From Diacronema lutheri (lineage: Eukaryota; Haptophyta; Pavlovophyceae; Pavlovales; Pavlovaceae), in assembly GCA_019448385.1 (NCBI GenBank), contig JAGTXO010000010.1, positions 124,001 to 188,000 on the forward strand: 64,000 bases of DNA. Reading direction: 5' to 3'. A program made the translations under genes and the position numbers. Below the pieces are notes generated by a model. The model had not been told where the DNA came from. It worked only from the letters and a program-made list of their open reading frames with translations, and ran no database searches. This document shows, one piece after another, positions 41,721 to 56,344 of this stretch (the first letter of the stretch is position 1; every line of letters begins with the position of its first letter).

Positions 41721-44700
41721 ACGGCACCGGCGACGACGACGGCGACGACGACGCGCCGCTCGCGACCGCGCCGGGGGACGGTTGGTTCGACGCGTGCGCG
41801 CTCGCCGCGCTCGCCACCAGCGCGCCGCTCGGCGCGGCTGGCAGCGCGGCGACGACGGACGCGGTGCGCGCGCTCGCGGCGCGCCTGTGCGGCGATGGCG
41901 CGAGCGCCGCACCTTCAGACGCCTCGGGAGGCGTGCCGAGCGCGCACGATGGCGTCGAACGGACACACGCGCTCGGCGCGGCGCGCCCGCCCGCCGTCGT
42001 CGACGCGAGCGGCGCGGCGATCGTGCACGACGCGGCCTTCTGCGACGCGGGCGCGATCTGCGCCGAGGCGTGCGCGCGCGCGGCCGTCGCGTGCGGCCGC
42101 GTGCCACCGCCGCTCGACGCGCTGCGCGCGCTGCGCCGGCTGCTGCGCGCGGAGGTTGTGCTCGCCACGGGCAAGCTCGCGCTGTGCGGCGTGCTCTACG
42201 CCATCTGGCAGCGAAGCGCCGAGCCCGGCGCGACCGCCGCCGCGCGCGCGGCGCTCGTCGACGCGATGGCGGTTCGCTGCGCGCCTCCGCCGCCCGCCGA
42301 CGGCGCGGCGCTCGCCGCCGCTGCGAGCGAGTGCGCAGCGGCTGGCGGGCCGAACGGGCTGCTGCGCGAGTACGAGGTCGCGTGCGCGCGCCACGCCGCG
42401 CTCTGCGTCCGTCGCGCCGCGCTGCTCGCGACCGCCGCGGCGGAGCAGCTCGCGGCGGAGGAGGCGCGCGCGCGCGCGCTCCGCCCGCGCGCGTCTGACG
42501 ACGGCGGCGGCGTGGGCGGCGGCGCCGCGCTCGACGGTGGCGCGCCGGCGCCCGGCGGTGTTGGCGGCGGCGACGGCGGCGCGCGCGCGGACGCGGCGCG
42601 GCGCGGCGCTGAGCGCGCGGCGACGGAAACGGCGGCTGATCGCGAGGCGCGCGCGCACGCGCAGAGCGCCGAGGCGCGGCCGCTCGCCGTCGTGCTGTGC
42701 GCGGCGCCGCCTTCCCTTCGCCTCTCCATCTGCGCGCCGCGCGCGCTCCGCCTGCTCGCCGCGCTCGACGCCGTCGCGCTCGGCATGCGCGCGCCGCGCG
42801 CGGCGGGTACGGGCGCGGCGGCCGGCGGCGCGGCCGAGCTGCCGCCGCCGCCGTCCACGCTCGCGATCAACGAGGCGACGGCCGCGGCGGGCGCGGCGCT
42901 CGCCGCGTCGCACGGCGCTGCGCAGCGGTCGGGCGCGCGCGCGCCGCGCAGCGCGCTTGCGTGGGCGCCCGCGCTCGAAAAGGCGCTCGCCGGACTGCCC
43001 GCAACGGACTGGGCGCGCATGCTCGTCGTGCAGTGCTGCGCCGCGCGCGAGGCGAAGGACGCGCGCGCCGTTGCCGAGCTCAACGCGATTGGCATCGCGC
43101 AGCACGCGCTGCTTGGCCAGCGCCTGCTCGCGGACAAAGCGCCCACCTTCTCGCACGACGACTTGCCCGAGTCGCACCAGTCGCCCGCGAGCGTCGCGCT
43201 GTTCGCGCCCAGCGGCGCGGCCGGCGCGAGCGCGGCCGTCGGCGCTGGCGCGCCCGCGTGGCCCGCCGGCGACGCGGCGGCGGCGCAGGCGGCGGCGCGC
43301 AAGCGTGTCCTCTCGGTCGCGCCGCGGCTACTCCGCCCGCCCGTGCTGCGCGCCGCTGCCGCCGCCGCCGCCGCCGCCGCGCCGCCATTGCCTGCATCCG
43401 TGCCGACGAGCGCTTTGCGCGAATACGCCGATGGCGGCCCGGGCGGCAACGATGGCGGCGCGGCGGCGGCGCGCGGCGTTCGCGCGCTGCGGCAGGTGTG
43501 GCTCGCGCGCGAGGGCGCGCACGAGGCGGAGGAGCTCGCGCGCCATGCGGCGCTGCTCGAGCGCGCGCACGCGCGCGCGCTCGCGGCCGTCGCCGCGCAC
43601 AACGCGGTGATCGTCGCCGAGCCGACCGCGGCGCTCGCCGCGGCAGCCGCCGCGCGCGACGTGGCGCGCGCGGCCGCGGCGGACGGCGGTGGCGGTGATG
43701 GCGGCGGCGGCGACGGTGGCGGTGGCGCGCGCTGGTACGCGCCTGTCCTGATCGGCGCGCCCCTCCGCCCGCCCGCCGACGGCGCCGGCGAGGCGACCGA
43801 CGGCGAGCGCGACGGTGGCGGCGAGCGCGCGGGCGCGCGCGCGCGCGCCGCCGCCGCGGACGCGGACGACGACGCGCTCGAGCCCGGCGTGTACATTTCC
43901 GAAACGCTCGCGCACGTGCTGCGCCACGCGTACGGCAAGCACACCATCTCCTTTGGCCAGCTCCGCGCGGCCGCGCGCGCCGACGCGCTGCATGCATACG
44001 TGCTCGCACACGCGCCGCCTGCCGCGCCGCCCGCGCCGCCCGCGCCGGCCGCGCCGGCCGGCGCAGGCGTGAGCGCCGGTGTGGGTGGCCGCGGCAGCGC
44101 GGCAGCGGCCGGTGTCGAGGGCCGCGGCGCGTCAGCTGCTGGCGCGCGAGGCATGGGCCCGTCGCCGTCGCCGTCGCCGTCGCCGCCGGCGCCGCCCGCT
44201 CGGCCTTCCCTGCACGCCGCGTCGCCCGTCACCGCCGCGCAGCATGCGACGCTTCAACTCGAGCTCGCGCGCGCCGTCGGCGAGTCGCTCCTGCGCCGCG
44301 CCGAACCACTCGCGCTGCGCGCGCGCGCGTGCACCGCGCTCGGCGCGGCGCGCGCGCTCGCGGCGGTCGTACCGGGCGGGCTGTACAGTGCGACCGTTTT
44401 GCCTTTACATCAGCCAATCGTTGCCCTGCTCCTCGCGCCGCCGCATGGCGCGCGCGGCCCGTCGGCGGGCGGTGGCCGAGCGCCCGGCAGCCGCGGCGGC
44501 GGCGGCTCGACCGCGCTGCAGCCCGGCGTGACGGCCGACGCCGGCGGCAGGCGCGCCGCTGGCGGCACCGGCGGCGACGACGATGCCGACTCGGCCGACG
44601 GCGACGGCGCGTCCGCCGCGCCCGCGGGCGCCGACGCGGCGGCGGCCGCGGCCGCCGCTGCCGCCGCAGCCGCCGCCGCAGCCGCAGCCGCCGACGCACT

Positions 44701-44849
44701 CGGCTTGCGCGCGCTCGCGGCCGTCGGCCCTGGTGGCGCGCCGCCCGCGTTTGGGCTTCGTCTCACCGGCCAGCCGCTCGAGCTCGTCCGCCACGATGGC
44801 CGCGTCGAGCCGTCGGCGCTCTTTGCACTGCCGCATTGGGTGGACGTGC

Positions 44850-44900
<51 letters not shown>

Positions 44901-47683
44901 TCGGCATGGACGGCGTCGAGCGCGGCGCAAGCATGTCAGCGCATTCGCTCCAGCGGTTACGCGCAACCACCGCGCTCGCCGAGCTCGCGCGCGACCTGCT
45001 CGCCCTCGCCATCGCGCACGCGGCGCTGATCGCGTCCGCTGCGGCCATCGGCGCGCCCGCCGCGCTCGCCGGCGGCGCCGGCGTCGGCGCTGGCGCGGCC
45101 GTGTCGCCCGGCGGCGGCGGCGGCGGCGCATCGCCCGGCGGTGGCGGCGGCGTTGCGACGAGCGACCTCGCCGCCGCGCGCCGCGCCGGCGGCGCGCTGG
45201 CGCGATCCGCGCTCGGCCGCGCGGGCGATGCGCCGCCGACGTTGTTGCTCGACGGCGCGACGCACACGCTGCGCGTGATTGCCGCCGAGCTCGACGCCGC
45301 GGTGGACGCGCAGCCGGCGGCGGCGCGGCGGCTCGGCGGGCTCGACGCGGCCGAGTGCGTCCGCCTCCTTTGGGCGCGGCGCGCGACGATGCGCGCGCAG
45401 CTCTGCGCAAGCCTACGCGACGCGGCGCGCTGCGCGCCGCCGCTCGGCGCGCGCGCGCTCGCGCGCGCCGCGAGCGCGGTACACGGCGCGCCGCGCGCGC
45501 GCAAGCCGCTCGGCGCGCGCGGTCTCGCGAGCGCGCTTGGCCTCGGCAGTGGCGGCGGTGGCGGCGGCGGCGGCGGCGGCGGCGCGGTGGGCGGCGCGCC
45601 GCGCGCGCTGGGCGCCGCGGGCGGAGGCGGCGCCGCCGCTGGCGCCGACGGCGCGAGCGGCGGCGTCGGCGTCGGCGCGTCCGACGGCTTCGCGCTCTTC
45701 GGCGCGCCCGCGCTCGCGCACGCCGCGCTCGCCGCCGCAAGCCGCGCGCCGTGGTCGCCGCCCGCCGCGGCGCTCGCCGCCGCGCTCGTCGGCGCGGCCG
45801 GCGCGCAGCGCGGGGCGGCGGCGCGCGCGCTGCGCGCTGCCGAGGTTCAGCTCGACGAGGCTGGCGGCGCGGCGGAAGGCGCGAGCGACGCGCTCGCCAA
45901 GGCCGACGCCGCCGCGTGGTCCGCGCTCGTCACCGAGGCGCGCGCCGCGGCGGCCGCGGCGGCGGCCGACGCGGCGGCGGCGGACGCGGCGCGCGGCGCG
46001 TTTGGCGCCGCGCTCGCGCGCGCGCAACAGCGCGGCTCGGACGGGCGGCTGGACGACGCGCTCGCGGCGCCGCGCGCGCTGCTTCCGCTTCTTCGCCATG
46101 CGCCCGCCGTCCAGCCGCCGCTCCATCTTGCGCCGCTCTGGACGGCATCGCAGGCGCGCAGCGCGCGCGCGCTCGCCGCGCGCGAGCTTCGCGCGCGCAT
46201 CGCGCGCGCGGCGCGCGCGCGGCACGCGGCGCGCGGGATGGGGCAGGGGCTACACGTTGAGGTACTCCGCCGCGCGCTCCGCGCCGACGGCGCGGCGATC
46301 GCGCGCGCCGCGCGCGTCGTGCGCGCCGCCGTCGAGGTGGAGTTGCTCGAGTTGCGCGGCGCGCTCGACGACGCGCTGCTCGACACGCAGGCGCACTTTG
46401 ACGGCTTCCTCGCGGGCGCGCTCGACGCGTCGACGGCGGCGTTGCACTCGGTGCGCGCCGGCGTCTTCGAGCTGCTCACCGTGAGCACCGCCACGGCGGC
46501 CGCCGGCGGCACTGCCGCTAGCGTCCCTCTCCCGCAGGCGGGCGGCACTGCCGCTAGCGTCCCTCTCCCGCAGGCGGGCGGCACTGCCGCTCGCGCCCCT
46601 CTCCCGCAGGCGGGCGCAGGCGCAGCCGTCGGAGCCGATGGCGCCGACGCCGCCGACAACGCCGCCGCCGCCGCCGACGACGGTGTTGGTCTTGGCGCAG
46701 GCGGCACGGCAGCGGGCGAGGCGTGGCGCAGCGATGGCACCGCGGCCGCCATCGCCGCCGAAACTGATCCGCGCCCGCTCGTCGAGACCGTCGTGGGCGC
46801 GGACGCGGGCGTGGACGCGGGCGCGGCCGCGCGTGCGGCGGGCGCGACGGCGGCGGCCGCCACGCGCGCCGCGGCGGTCGCGCGCGCGCGCGCGGGCGGC
46901 GAGGCGGCAGCGGCACTCGCGCAGCTCACGGAGAACGCGCGGATGGCCGACGAGCTCACGCTGCGCGCCGTGTGGCATCGCCTCCTCCTCCTCCGCCTGC
47001 GCGGTCTGCGCGCCCGGCGGCTGCGCGCCGTGCGCGAGTCGGGCGCGCGCGCCGAGGCGCTCAGCGCGCGCGCGGCAGAGGAGCGCGCGGAGTGCGCCGC
47101 GGCGACGTCGGCGCTGCGCGCCGCGCAGCGGCAGCTGCACGCGCTCTCGCAGCGCGAGCGCCGCGCGCGCGTCGAAATGGCGGCGCGGCTTGGCGGGTTC
47201 AAGGCGAAGCTGCTGCGCGCGCGGCTGCACGCGTCGCGCCGCCAACAGGGTGGCAGGCGACACGATGGCGGCCGCGGCGTCGACAGCCGCGGCGTCGACG
47301 CGGCGCGCGGCGTCGCGCGGCGGACCGGCGGCGGCGGCGGTGGTGACGGCGGCGGAGCTCTGGGCGGCGGCGGCGGTGTCGCGGACGCTGCCGGCCAGCT
47401 GCCGAGCGAGAGCTGGCCCGCGCCGGTCGGCGCGTCGGCCCGCGCCGCGCAGCAGTCGCCGCACCCTGCCACCGATGCGTTCACCGACGCGATGAGGATC
47501 GCGCGCGCGGCGGCGGCGAGGCAGCGGCCGGCCGTGGCGAGCGGGCGCGAGGCGGAGGTCTCGGCCCTGCGCGCCGAGCTGCTCGCGCTGCGCGCGCGCA
47601 AGGCTGAGCTGCTCGACGCGGAGCGCGCGGCCATGGAGCCGCATCGCGCGCGTGCGCCACGGACGCACGGCGTGCAGCCGTGA
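39575..47683 (+). CDS. Giant Ala-rich protein (2702 aa), unknown
   Basis: A single 8.1-kb open frame with no needed intron. Ala, Gly, Arg and Asp dominate, but conserved-looking blocks are interspersed: LRERVRRLPLSHRFSLLREA near the N-terminus; LCELAELLHLGAADALLNLL with CNALRHFQKELALDQAG; KLALCGVLYAIWQRSAEPG; AELNAIGIAQHALLGQRLLA with FSHDDLPESHQSPASVALFA; GVYISETLAHVLRHAYGKHT; and VLPLHQPIVALLLAPP. The C-terminal ~250 residues are an Arg/Glu/Ala coiled coil (LRGLRARRLRAVRESGARAE). Gly and Ala runs and a 12-residue tandem repeat lie between blocks. No membrane segment or enzyme motif is evident. I do not recognise the family. Its shared promoter with a DUF4485 gene hints at a cytoskeletal role, nothing more. 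Confidence 0.65.
46505..46617. repeat. 36-bp tandem repeat, 3 copies
   Basis: Encodes GGTAASVPLPQA three times within the giant Ala-rich protein. The third copy has Arg-Ala in place of Ser-Val. Confidence 0.85.
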
Positions 47684-47874
47684 CGGCACGCGCCTGGCAT
47701 CGCGGCACTGGGCGCGAGCGGCAGGAGAGCTGCTGGACGTGTCGTGTCGCGTCGCTGCGCCGCGGTGGGGGCGGCGCTGGCAGGCGACGGCCAGAGAGGC
47801 AAAGTCGGGAAAAGGACAGCAAGGCGGTTGATGGGCACATTGTTCGCGCATCGGTGAGCTGCCCAGCCAAAGAA

Positions 47875-47972
<98 letters not shown>

Positions 47973-48044
47973 TCTCTCCCTCTTTGTGCGTGTGTGCGTG
48001 TCTGTCTGTCTTTGTGTGAAAGAGGCACCGAGCAGATGAGTGCG
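47684..48044. other. Convergent intergenic region with TC microsatellite
   Basis: 361 bp between the stops of the giant protein and DIMT1; no gene seen. Most of its second half is a TC microsatellite followed by GTGTGTGCGTGTCTGTCTGT. Confidence 0.7.
47877..47990. repeat. (TC)n microsatellite
   Basis: Over 45 almost uninterrupted TC units, degrading into TCCC near the right end. Likely polymorphic. Confidence 0.95.
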
Positions 48045-50467
<2,423 letters not shown>

Positions 50468-50743
50468 GGTGAGGTCATTTGATCGAGGTCACTTGACCGG
50501 GGTCGCTTGACCGAGGCCCTTCTTGTGAGTGAGGTCATGTGAGGTGGACTTGCTGCATCACGCGCACAGTGATGGTCGTCACGCGGCATCGACGGCACGC
50601 ACGCCGCCCGAAAGGCCGCCCGGGTGGGGCGTGACCGCGCAACCAGGACGCCTGCTGCAGCTGGACCGGTCCCCAGCTGGTGTGACGGTGTCCGTCTTGC
50701 AAAAAAAAAGGCAGGGCCTAGTCGCGCCCCCAGGTTGGGCGCC
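50468..50743. other. Intergenic region between septin and Ulp1 genes
   Basis: About 276 bp. The first half has loose repeats of GGTCACTTGACCG (50480-50520). The second half includes a 9-A run (50700-50709). An open frame upstream from 50624 could extend the Ulp1 protein by 40 residues, but it is Arg/Pro-rich and probably untranslated. Confidence 0.5.
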
Positions 50744-52630
50744 ATGCGCGCGTTGCGGCCACTCAGGAGCGGCCCGTCGTACGAGGAGCTCGACGAGGAG
50801 CATGTCAACGACGGCGTGTCCTCCTCCGGGGCAGAGCAGCGGCAGCGCCGTAAGCGCGATCATGACTGGGTGCCGCAGGACGGTGGCGACGACCGACGCA
50901 CGGGCCGAGCCTTTCGCGACGGCGGCGACGCGCCGGCCCGGCACGGCATAAGGCGCGGCTGGCGCAGCGCGGGCCCGTTCGTCGACGATGCTCGTGGCAG
51001 TCTCATGTCCGCCGCGGACAACGGTCACGCGCTCTCGGCCGTGCGCGCGGCCTCGCAGCTCGGGGGCAGCGAATTGCCCTCGCCTGCGCACGGTCCAGAC
51101 CGCCGCGGTGGCAGCGATGGGAGGCGCAGCGCATGTGCGGACGCGGCCGCGGGCAACGTGGGCCAGCCTATCAACCTCGACGACTCAGACGTCGAAGAGG
51201 CCAAGACCGAGCGCAGCGCGCTGCGCTCGCTGCGCGCATGCTCGCCACCGGCCTTGGGCACGCAGCTGGGATACGCGAGCTCTCGCGCGCGGGCGAGGCA
51301 GGCGGGGCCGGCACGGCCGTCAGCGCACGTGGAGGACCTGGACGCTCCCACGCTGCCTGTGCGCAAGCGCTCGCGCCAAGACGACGAGCTTCTCGTCGGC
51401 CTGCCGCCCCTGCCGCATGGGTCGGTACCGGTGCCGGTCCCACACCGGCGAACAGTAACAGGCAGGCACACCGAAACTGGCTCGCACACACAGTCGGCGC
51501 GCAGCGCGCACGAGGCGGCGACTGCAAGGGCGGCGAGCGTGGGCTTGGCGCGCGCCAACCTGCCGAACGGCACGCTGCCCGAAGCGGCCATCTTCACACA
51601 GCGCCTCGACGTTTCCCGCCACGTGGCGCTTGCGTCTGAGCGTGCCGCGCTGGCGCACGCACGCGCGCTGAGCGGGGACGAGCTGACCACCGGCGCGTGC
51701 GGCGCGGGTCTCATCACAGCCGAAACGGTGAAGGCGGACCTCGGCGTGCCGAGCAGCGCCGCGCCCGAGCTCCGCTCGCTGTACCGCACATCTGCCGCCG
51801 CGCCGCCGGAAGAGCCGCGCGCGGCCGCGTCACCAACCGATGCGTCCCCAACCGATGCGTCCCCAATCGATGCGTCCCCAATCGATGCGTCCGCCGCGCC
51901 GCAGCCAAAGCCACAGCCGCAACCGCAGCCGCAGCCGCAGCCGCCCGAGCAGCCGTTTCAGCCGATTCTCATCAAAGCGCTCGACGTTCTGCGCAGTGCA
52001 AGCGCCGCGCTCAGCTCGCCGCACGCGCGGCCTGCCCCAGCGGACGCTTTGACAAAGGACGCCATTGGCAGCCATCGTGCCATTGTCAGCCATCGTGCGG
52101 CACATTTCATGCGCGGCGCGTGTGCGTGCGCACAGGCCGCGGGGCGACCCGTCGGGAGCGCGTGCAACCGGCTCTTTGTGCGCATGGGCGCCGTCGCAGA
52201 ATTTGCGCTGCATGGCCATCGCGATGGCCATGCCGATGGCGATGCCGATGACGATGGCGATGCCGACGCGGCGGCGCTCAACGATGAATGCGTGGCGTCA
52301 ACTTGGCGCGTGGAGCGCACATCGCCGTCGCCATCGCCCACACGGGGCGGCGCGCGTCCGGCGCGCACGCGCGCGTGCCCGCAGCGGCCCGCGCAAGCGC
52401 ATGACGTGGGCGTCAACGATGCGGACGACGCCATGGCGTCGGATGCGGTGGGTGTGCGCGAGGTAAGCTTGCTGCCCGCACTCGCGACGCCGGCGGGTTT
52501 GAAATTCGAGCCGCGTTGCGCCAGAGATGGCGACGACGACGGCGACGACGACGGCGACGACGTCAGAGCGCGTGCCGGCCTACTGCCGCGCGGCGCGCGC
52601 CCTGTCGATGGTGACGGCGACGGCGACGGT

Positions 52631-52664
<34 letters not shown>

Positions 52665-52857
52665 ACGTCAGAGCGCGTGCCGGCCTACTGCCGCGCGCCG
52701 CGCGCCCTGTCGATGGTGACGGCGACGGTGACGGTGACGGTGACGGCGACGGTGACGGTGATGGCTGCGGCGGCGGCGGCATGGAGTGCGGGCGCGCATG
52801 CACATCGCCGCCCTCGCCAGCGTTGGGCGGGTGCGCATCGGCGACGGCGGACGGCAC

Positions 52858-52902
<45 letters not shown>

Positions 52903-55851
52903 CGACGGCGACGGCGACGGCGACGGTGACGGCGACGGCGACGCTGACAGCGCGCCGGCGGGCAACGATGCGCCGAACGCGGCCGACGCGGCGGAGATCA
53001 GCGCAGACGTTGACGAGCCTCCAACCGACCACGCGACCGCGGCGGAGATCAGCGCGGACGTCGACGAGCCTCCAACCGACCACGCGACCGCGGCGGAGAT
53101 CAGCGCGGACGTCGACGAGCCTCCAACCGACCACGCGACCGCGGCGCGCGCAAAGGCGCCAGCGCGCGCGCTGCTCGCCGCCGACGAGGGCGTTGGCGTT
53201 GGCAGCGGCGCACCGGCCGCTGCGCGCCGGCGCGCGCGCGCACGCGCGGCGGCGGCGGCGTCGGCAACAGCGGCAGACGGCGGCGGCGGCGGTGCGGCGG
53301 GAAGCGCCGATGCGCTCGTCCTCGTCTACCCGCTCGCGCCCGGCGCGCAGCGGCAGGTCGTGCTGCGCGGCGCGGACGTGGCGCGGCTGCAGAGCCACGC
53401 ATTTTTAAACGACACGATTGTGGACTTTGCGCTCCGGTACGCTGAGTGTGAGGGCGCGCCGGCGCGCGCGGCGGCGCGCGTGTATGCCTTCTCGTCCTTC
53501 TGGCTGTCCAAGGCGCGCGAGACCACGCGCGCGGCCGCACGGCTCCGCGCGCAGCAGGCGGCGGCGGCGCGTGCGGCGACGGGCGGCGCGGGCGCGCGCG
53601 CCGGCGCGCCCGCCGGCGGCGTGCGCGTCGGCAGCGTTGAGGTGAGCGCGCTCGCGGCGACGAATGCCTGGGCGCTTGCGGCGGCGCGCGGCCGCTTCGA
53701 GCGTTGGACGAGGCACGTGGACATCTTCGAGAAGGACTTGTTACTTGTCCCAGTCCACGACAAGGCCAACATGCACTGGGCCCTCGGTGTTGTCGCGTAC
53801 GCGCGCGAGACACCCTTCTTGCACGCGCCGCGAGGCACGCCCATTGATGTGGACCGCCTCAGCTCTGCCTACGATGGCGGCGGGGTCAACGATGGCGGTG
53901 GGGCCGGCGGCGGCGGCGGCGCGGGCGTGAGCGGCGCGGGCGCGAGGAACGCAGGCGTGGGCGGAGGGCCGCACGCAGGGCCGGACGCAGGGCCGGACGC
54001 AGGGCCGGCGCGCGGCTGCGCGGCGTGCATCCTGTACCTTGATTCGCTCGGTGGCATGCAACGCTGGGTCTTCAAGGAGATCGTGGCACAGCTGCACGCC
54101 GAGTGGGTGCGTCGCGGACACTCGCACACGATCGGCAGCATGGACGGCGCGCAGGCGCCTCCGCCGTTCAACGAGCTGCCGTTCGTGCAGTACCGCATTC
54201 CAAAGCAGACCAACGCGATCGATTGCGGCCTCTTTTTAATTGAGAGCGCCGAGCGGCTGATGCGCGCGCCGCCATCGCGCGACGACATTTTGAATGTGCT
54301 GCGCGTCGCAAGGCGCCGCGCGCGCGAGGCGCCGTGCGACGACGGCGGTGGCGGCGGCCGCGGTGGCAGCGGCGGCGGCGAGCGGCAAAGTCACGCGCTT
54401 GCTGATGCGCTCGCAGGCGAGTCCGGCGACGTGTCCGGCGACGTGTCCGGCGAAGTGTCCGGCGACGTGTCCGGCAACGCCTCCGGCAACGGCACGCGCA
54501 GCGGCGCGCATGAGCGGCCGCGAGCCGACGCCGACGCTGACGCCGACGCTGAGCCAGGCTTCACGCAAGGAGCGCGCCGCCGGGCGCGGCGCGAGGCTCG
54601 TGAGGCCGCACAGGCGGTCGAGGCGTCGCGCGTGATCGACGGCGCAGCACGCGCGCGCGCGACCCACCCCGACGCGCCGAACGCGCGCGCCCACGGTCCG
54701 ATCGTGGAGGTTGATCTCGACGCGGTTGAGACCCCGCGCGACGTTGGGATTGGCGGCGACGGAGAAGGCGCCGGTGGCGCGCGCGCGCCATCGGCGCGCG
54801 CGCGCGCCGCTGACGCCGGCGCAGGCGACGGCGCCGGCGCGCCGCCCGCGGGCGCGCGTGCGCGTGCGGCTGGCAGTGAGCGTGCGCTCGCGCGGGTGCA
54901 TATCGACCTCGATGCGGAGGCGAGCGCGGACGAGGCGGCGGCGGCGCCTGCCGCGCAGCAGCGCGCGGCGCGCCCTGCTTTGCGCGCGCGCGACGACGCG
55001 GTGCGCGCCTTTGGCGGTGCGAGCACCTGCGCCGCCGCCGCCGCTGCCGCCGCCGCCGAGCGGCGCGCGGCGTGCGCCGGCGGCGCGGTGGGCGGCGCGG
55101 CGGGCGGCGCGGTGGGCGGCGCGGCGAGCGGCGCGGAGCCCGCGTGCGCGCCGCTCGTGCCCAAGGCCCCGGCGTACAGCCCTTCGCTCTCGCCGCCGCG
55201 CGAGCGGCGCCGATCGCGCGCTCCAGCGCGCATCGCGATCGATCTGGCGAACGACGCGCACGGCGACGCCGAGCTCAGCCCCGGCGCGCGCGCGGCGATC
55301 GCCGCCGTCGCGGCCTCAGAGGCCGCGCAGCCGAGCGCGCGCGCGCGCGTGCGCGAGGCGCATCGTCTCGAGTGGAACGCGAGCACGACGCGGGTGAGCA
55401 GCGCGCGCCGGAGCGGGCGGCTGGCGCTTGACCGGGCGGTGACGGTGACGGTGACGGAGACGGAGCAGTACCGGGGAGGTTGCCGGCCGCCATTGGGGCA
55501 GCGCTCGGGCCTGCAGTTTGACGCAACTCAGTGGTTCTCCGCCGAGCGCGTCGAGGCGGAGAAGCGCACGACGTTGCAGGCGACCATTGCGATGCTCCGC
55601 GAGCAGCACGCCTGCATGGACGCGGGCTGCGCGCGACTCGCCCGACTGGCTGGGCTCCATCGCACGGCGCAGCCGCTCGCGCGGTGGGGCGATGAGGGCG
55701 CGGGCGGAGAGGGCGTCGGCGTACCCGCCGTCGCGCGCGTGGCCAACGCCGCGGCGATTGACGACGACCGACTTGCCGTTGCCGTCGATGTCGACGTCGA
55801 CGCGCACGACGTCGTGGACGATGCAGCCGCCGCCGCCGCCGCCGCCGCCGA

Positions 55852-55887
<36 letters not shown>

Positions 55888-56251
55888 GTGGGGCAGCGAG
55901 GAAGTGGTGGTGTCGCGCCCGCGCGCCGGAGACGACGACGACGACGCGTGGGGCAGCGAGGAAGTGGTGGTGTCGCGCCCGCGCGCCGGAGACGATGGCG
56001 TGATCAAGGCCACGCAGCCGAGCCCACGGCGCGACGCTGAGAGCTCACAGGCGGATGAGGCGCTGCCGGACGAGCCGCACAGTCCGGATGCGCCGCGTGG
56101 TCCGGATGCGACGCTGCCGGGCGAGCCGCACGGTCCGGAATCGTCGCGTGGTCCGGATGCGACGCTGCCGGGCGAGCCGCGCCGCCCGGGTGCGCCGCGC
56201 GGTCCGAATCTTGAGCCAATGACGATGGGTGCCGAGGACGTCGACGCGTGA
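50744..56251 (+). CDS. Ulp1/SENP-type SUMO protease with long disordered arms
   Basis: About 1835 residues in one long frame from Met 50744 (upstream Met at 50624 possible). The C48 protease domain lies around 53310-54290: [20 protein letters not shown] with [48 protein letters not shown] (catalytic His), [11 protein letters not shown] (Asp) and [16 protein letters not shown] (Gln and Cys). An Ala/Gly insert splits the domain between its first and second halves, as in SENP6/7-class enzymes. The N-terminal ~850 residues are disordered with PQ and Gly-Asp repeats; a DLDDSDVEE-like acidic patch ([13 protein letters not shown]) resembles a SUMO-interacting motif. The C-terminal ~650 residues have more repeats and motifs such as [11 protein letters not shown]. 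Function: processing of SUMO precursors or removal of SUMO, probably nuclear. Confidence 0.85.
52525..52950. repeat. Gly-Asp hexamer arrays and a ~110-bp duplication in the Ulp1 gene
   Basis: GACGGC hexamers code (GD)n. A block coding [12 protein letters not shown] followed by ARPVDGDG occurs twice (about 52557-52620 and 52662-52730). Confidence 0.8.
52993..53145. repeat. 51-bp tandem repeat, 3 copies
   Basis: Encodes 17 residues, [17 protein letters not shown], three times in the Ulp1 protein. Copies differ at two or three bases. Confidence 0.9.
55872..55991. repeat. 60-bp tandem duplication
   Basis: Two identical units code [20 protein letters not shown] in the Ulp1 C-terminal arm; identity implies a recent event. 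Confidence 0.9.
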
Positions 56252-56344
56252 GCCGTGCCCACGCCTCCGCTACGTTCAGCGGCTCTCACGCAGCCACGTG
56301 TGCAGTGCCCATCGGCCCACCGATAACGCCTCGGCCGAGTCTGC

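Noticed and set aside
47877-47990. TC array, considered as telomeric or centromeric
   Set aside because: Simple dinucleotide repeat between two ordinary genes.
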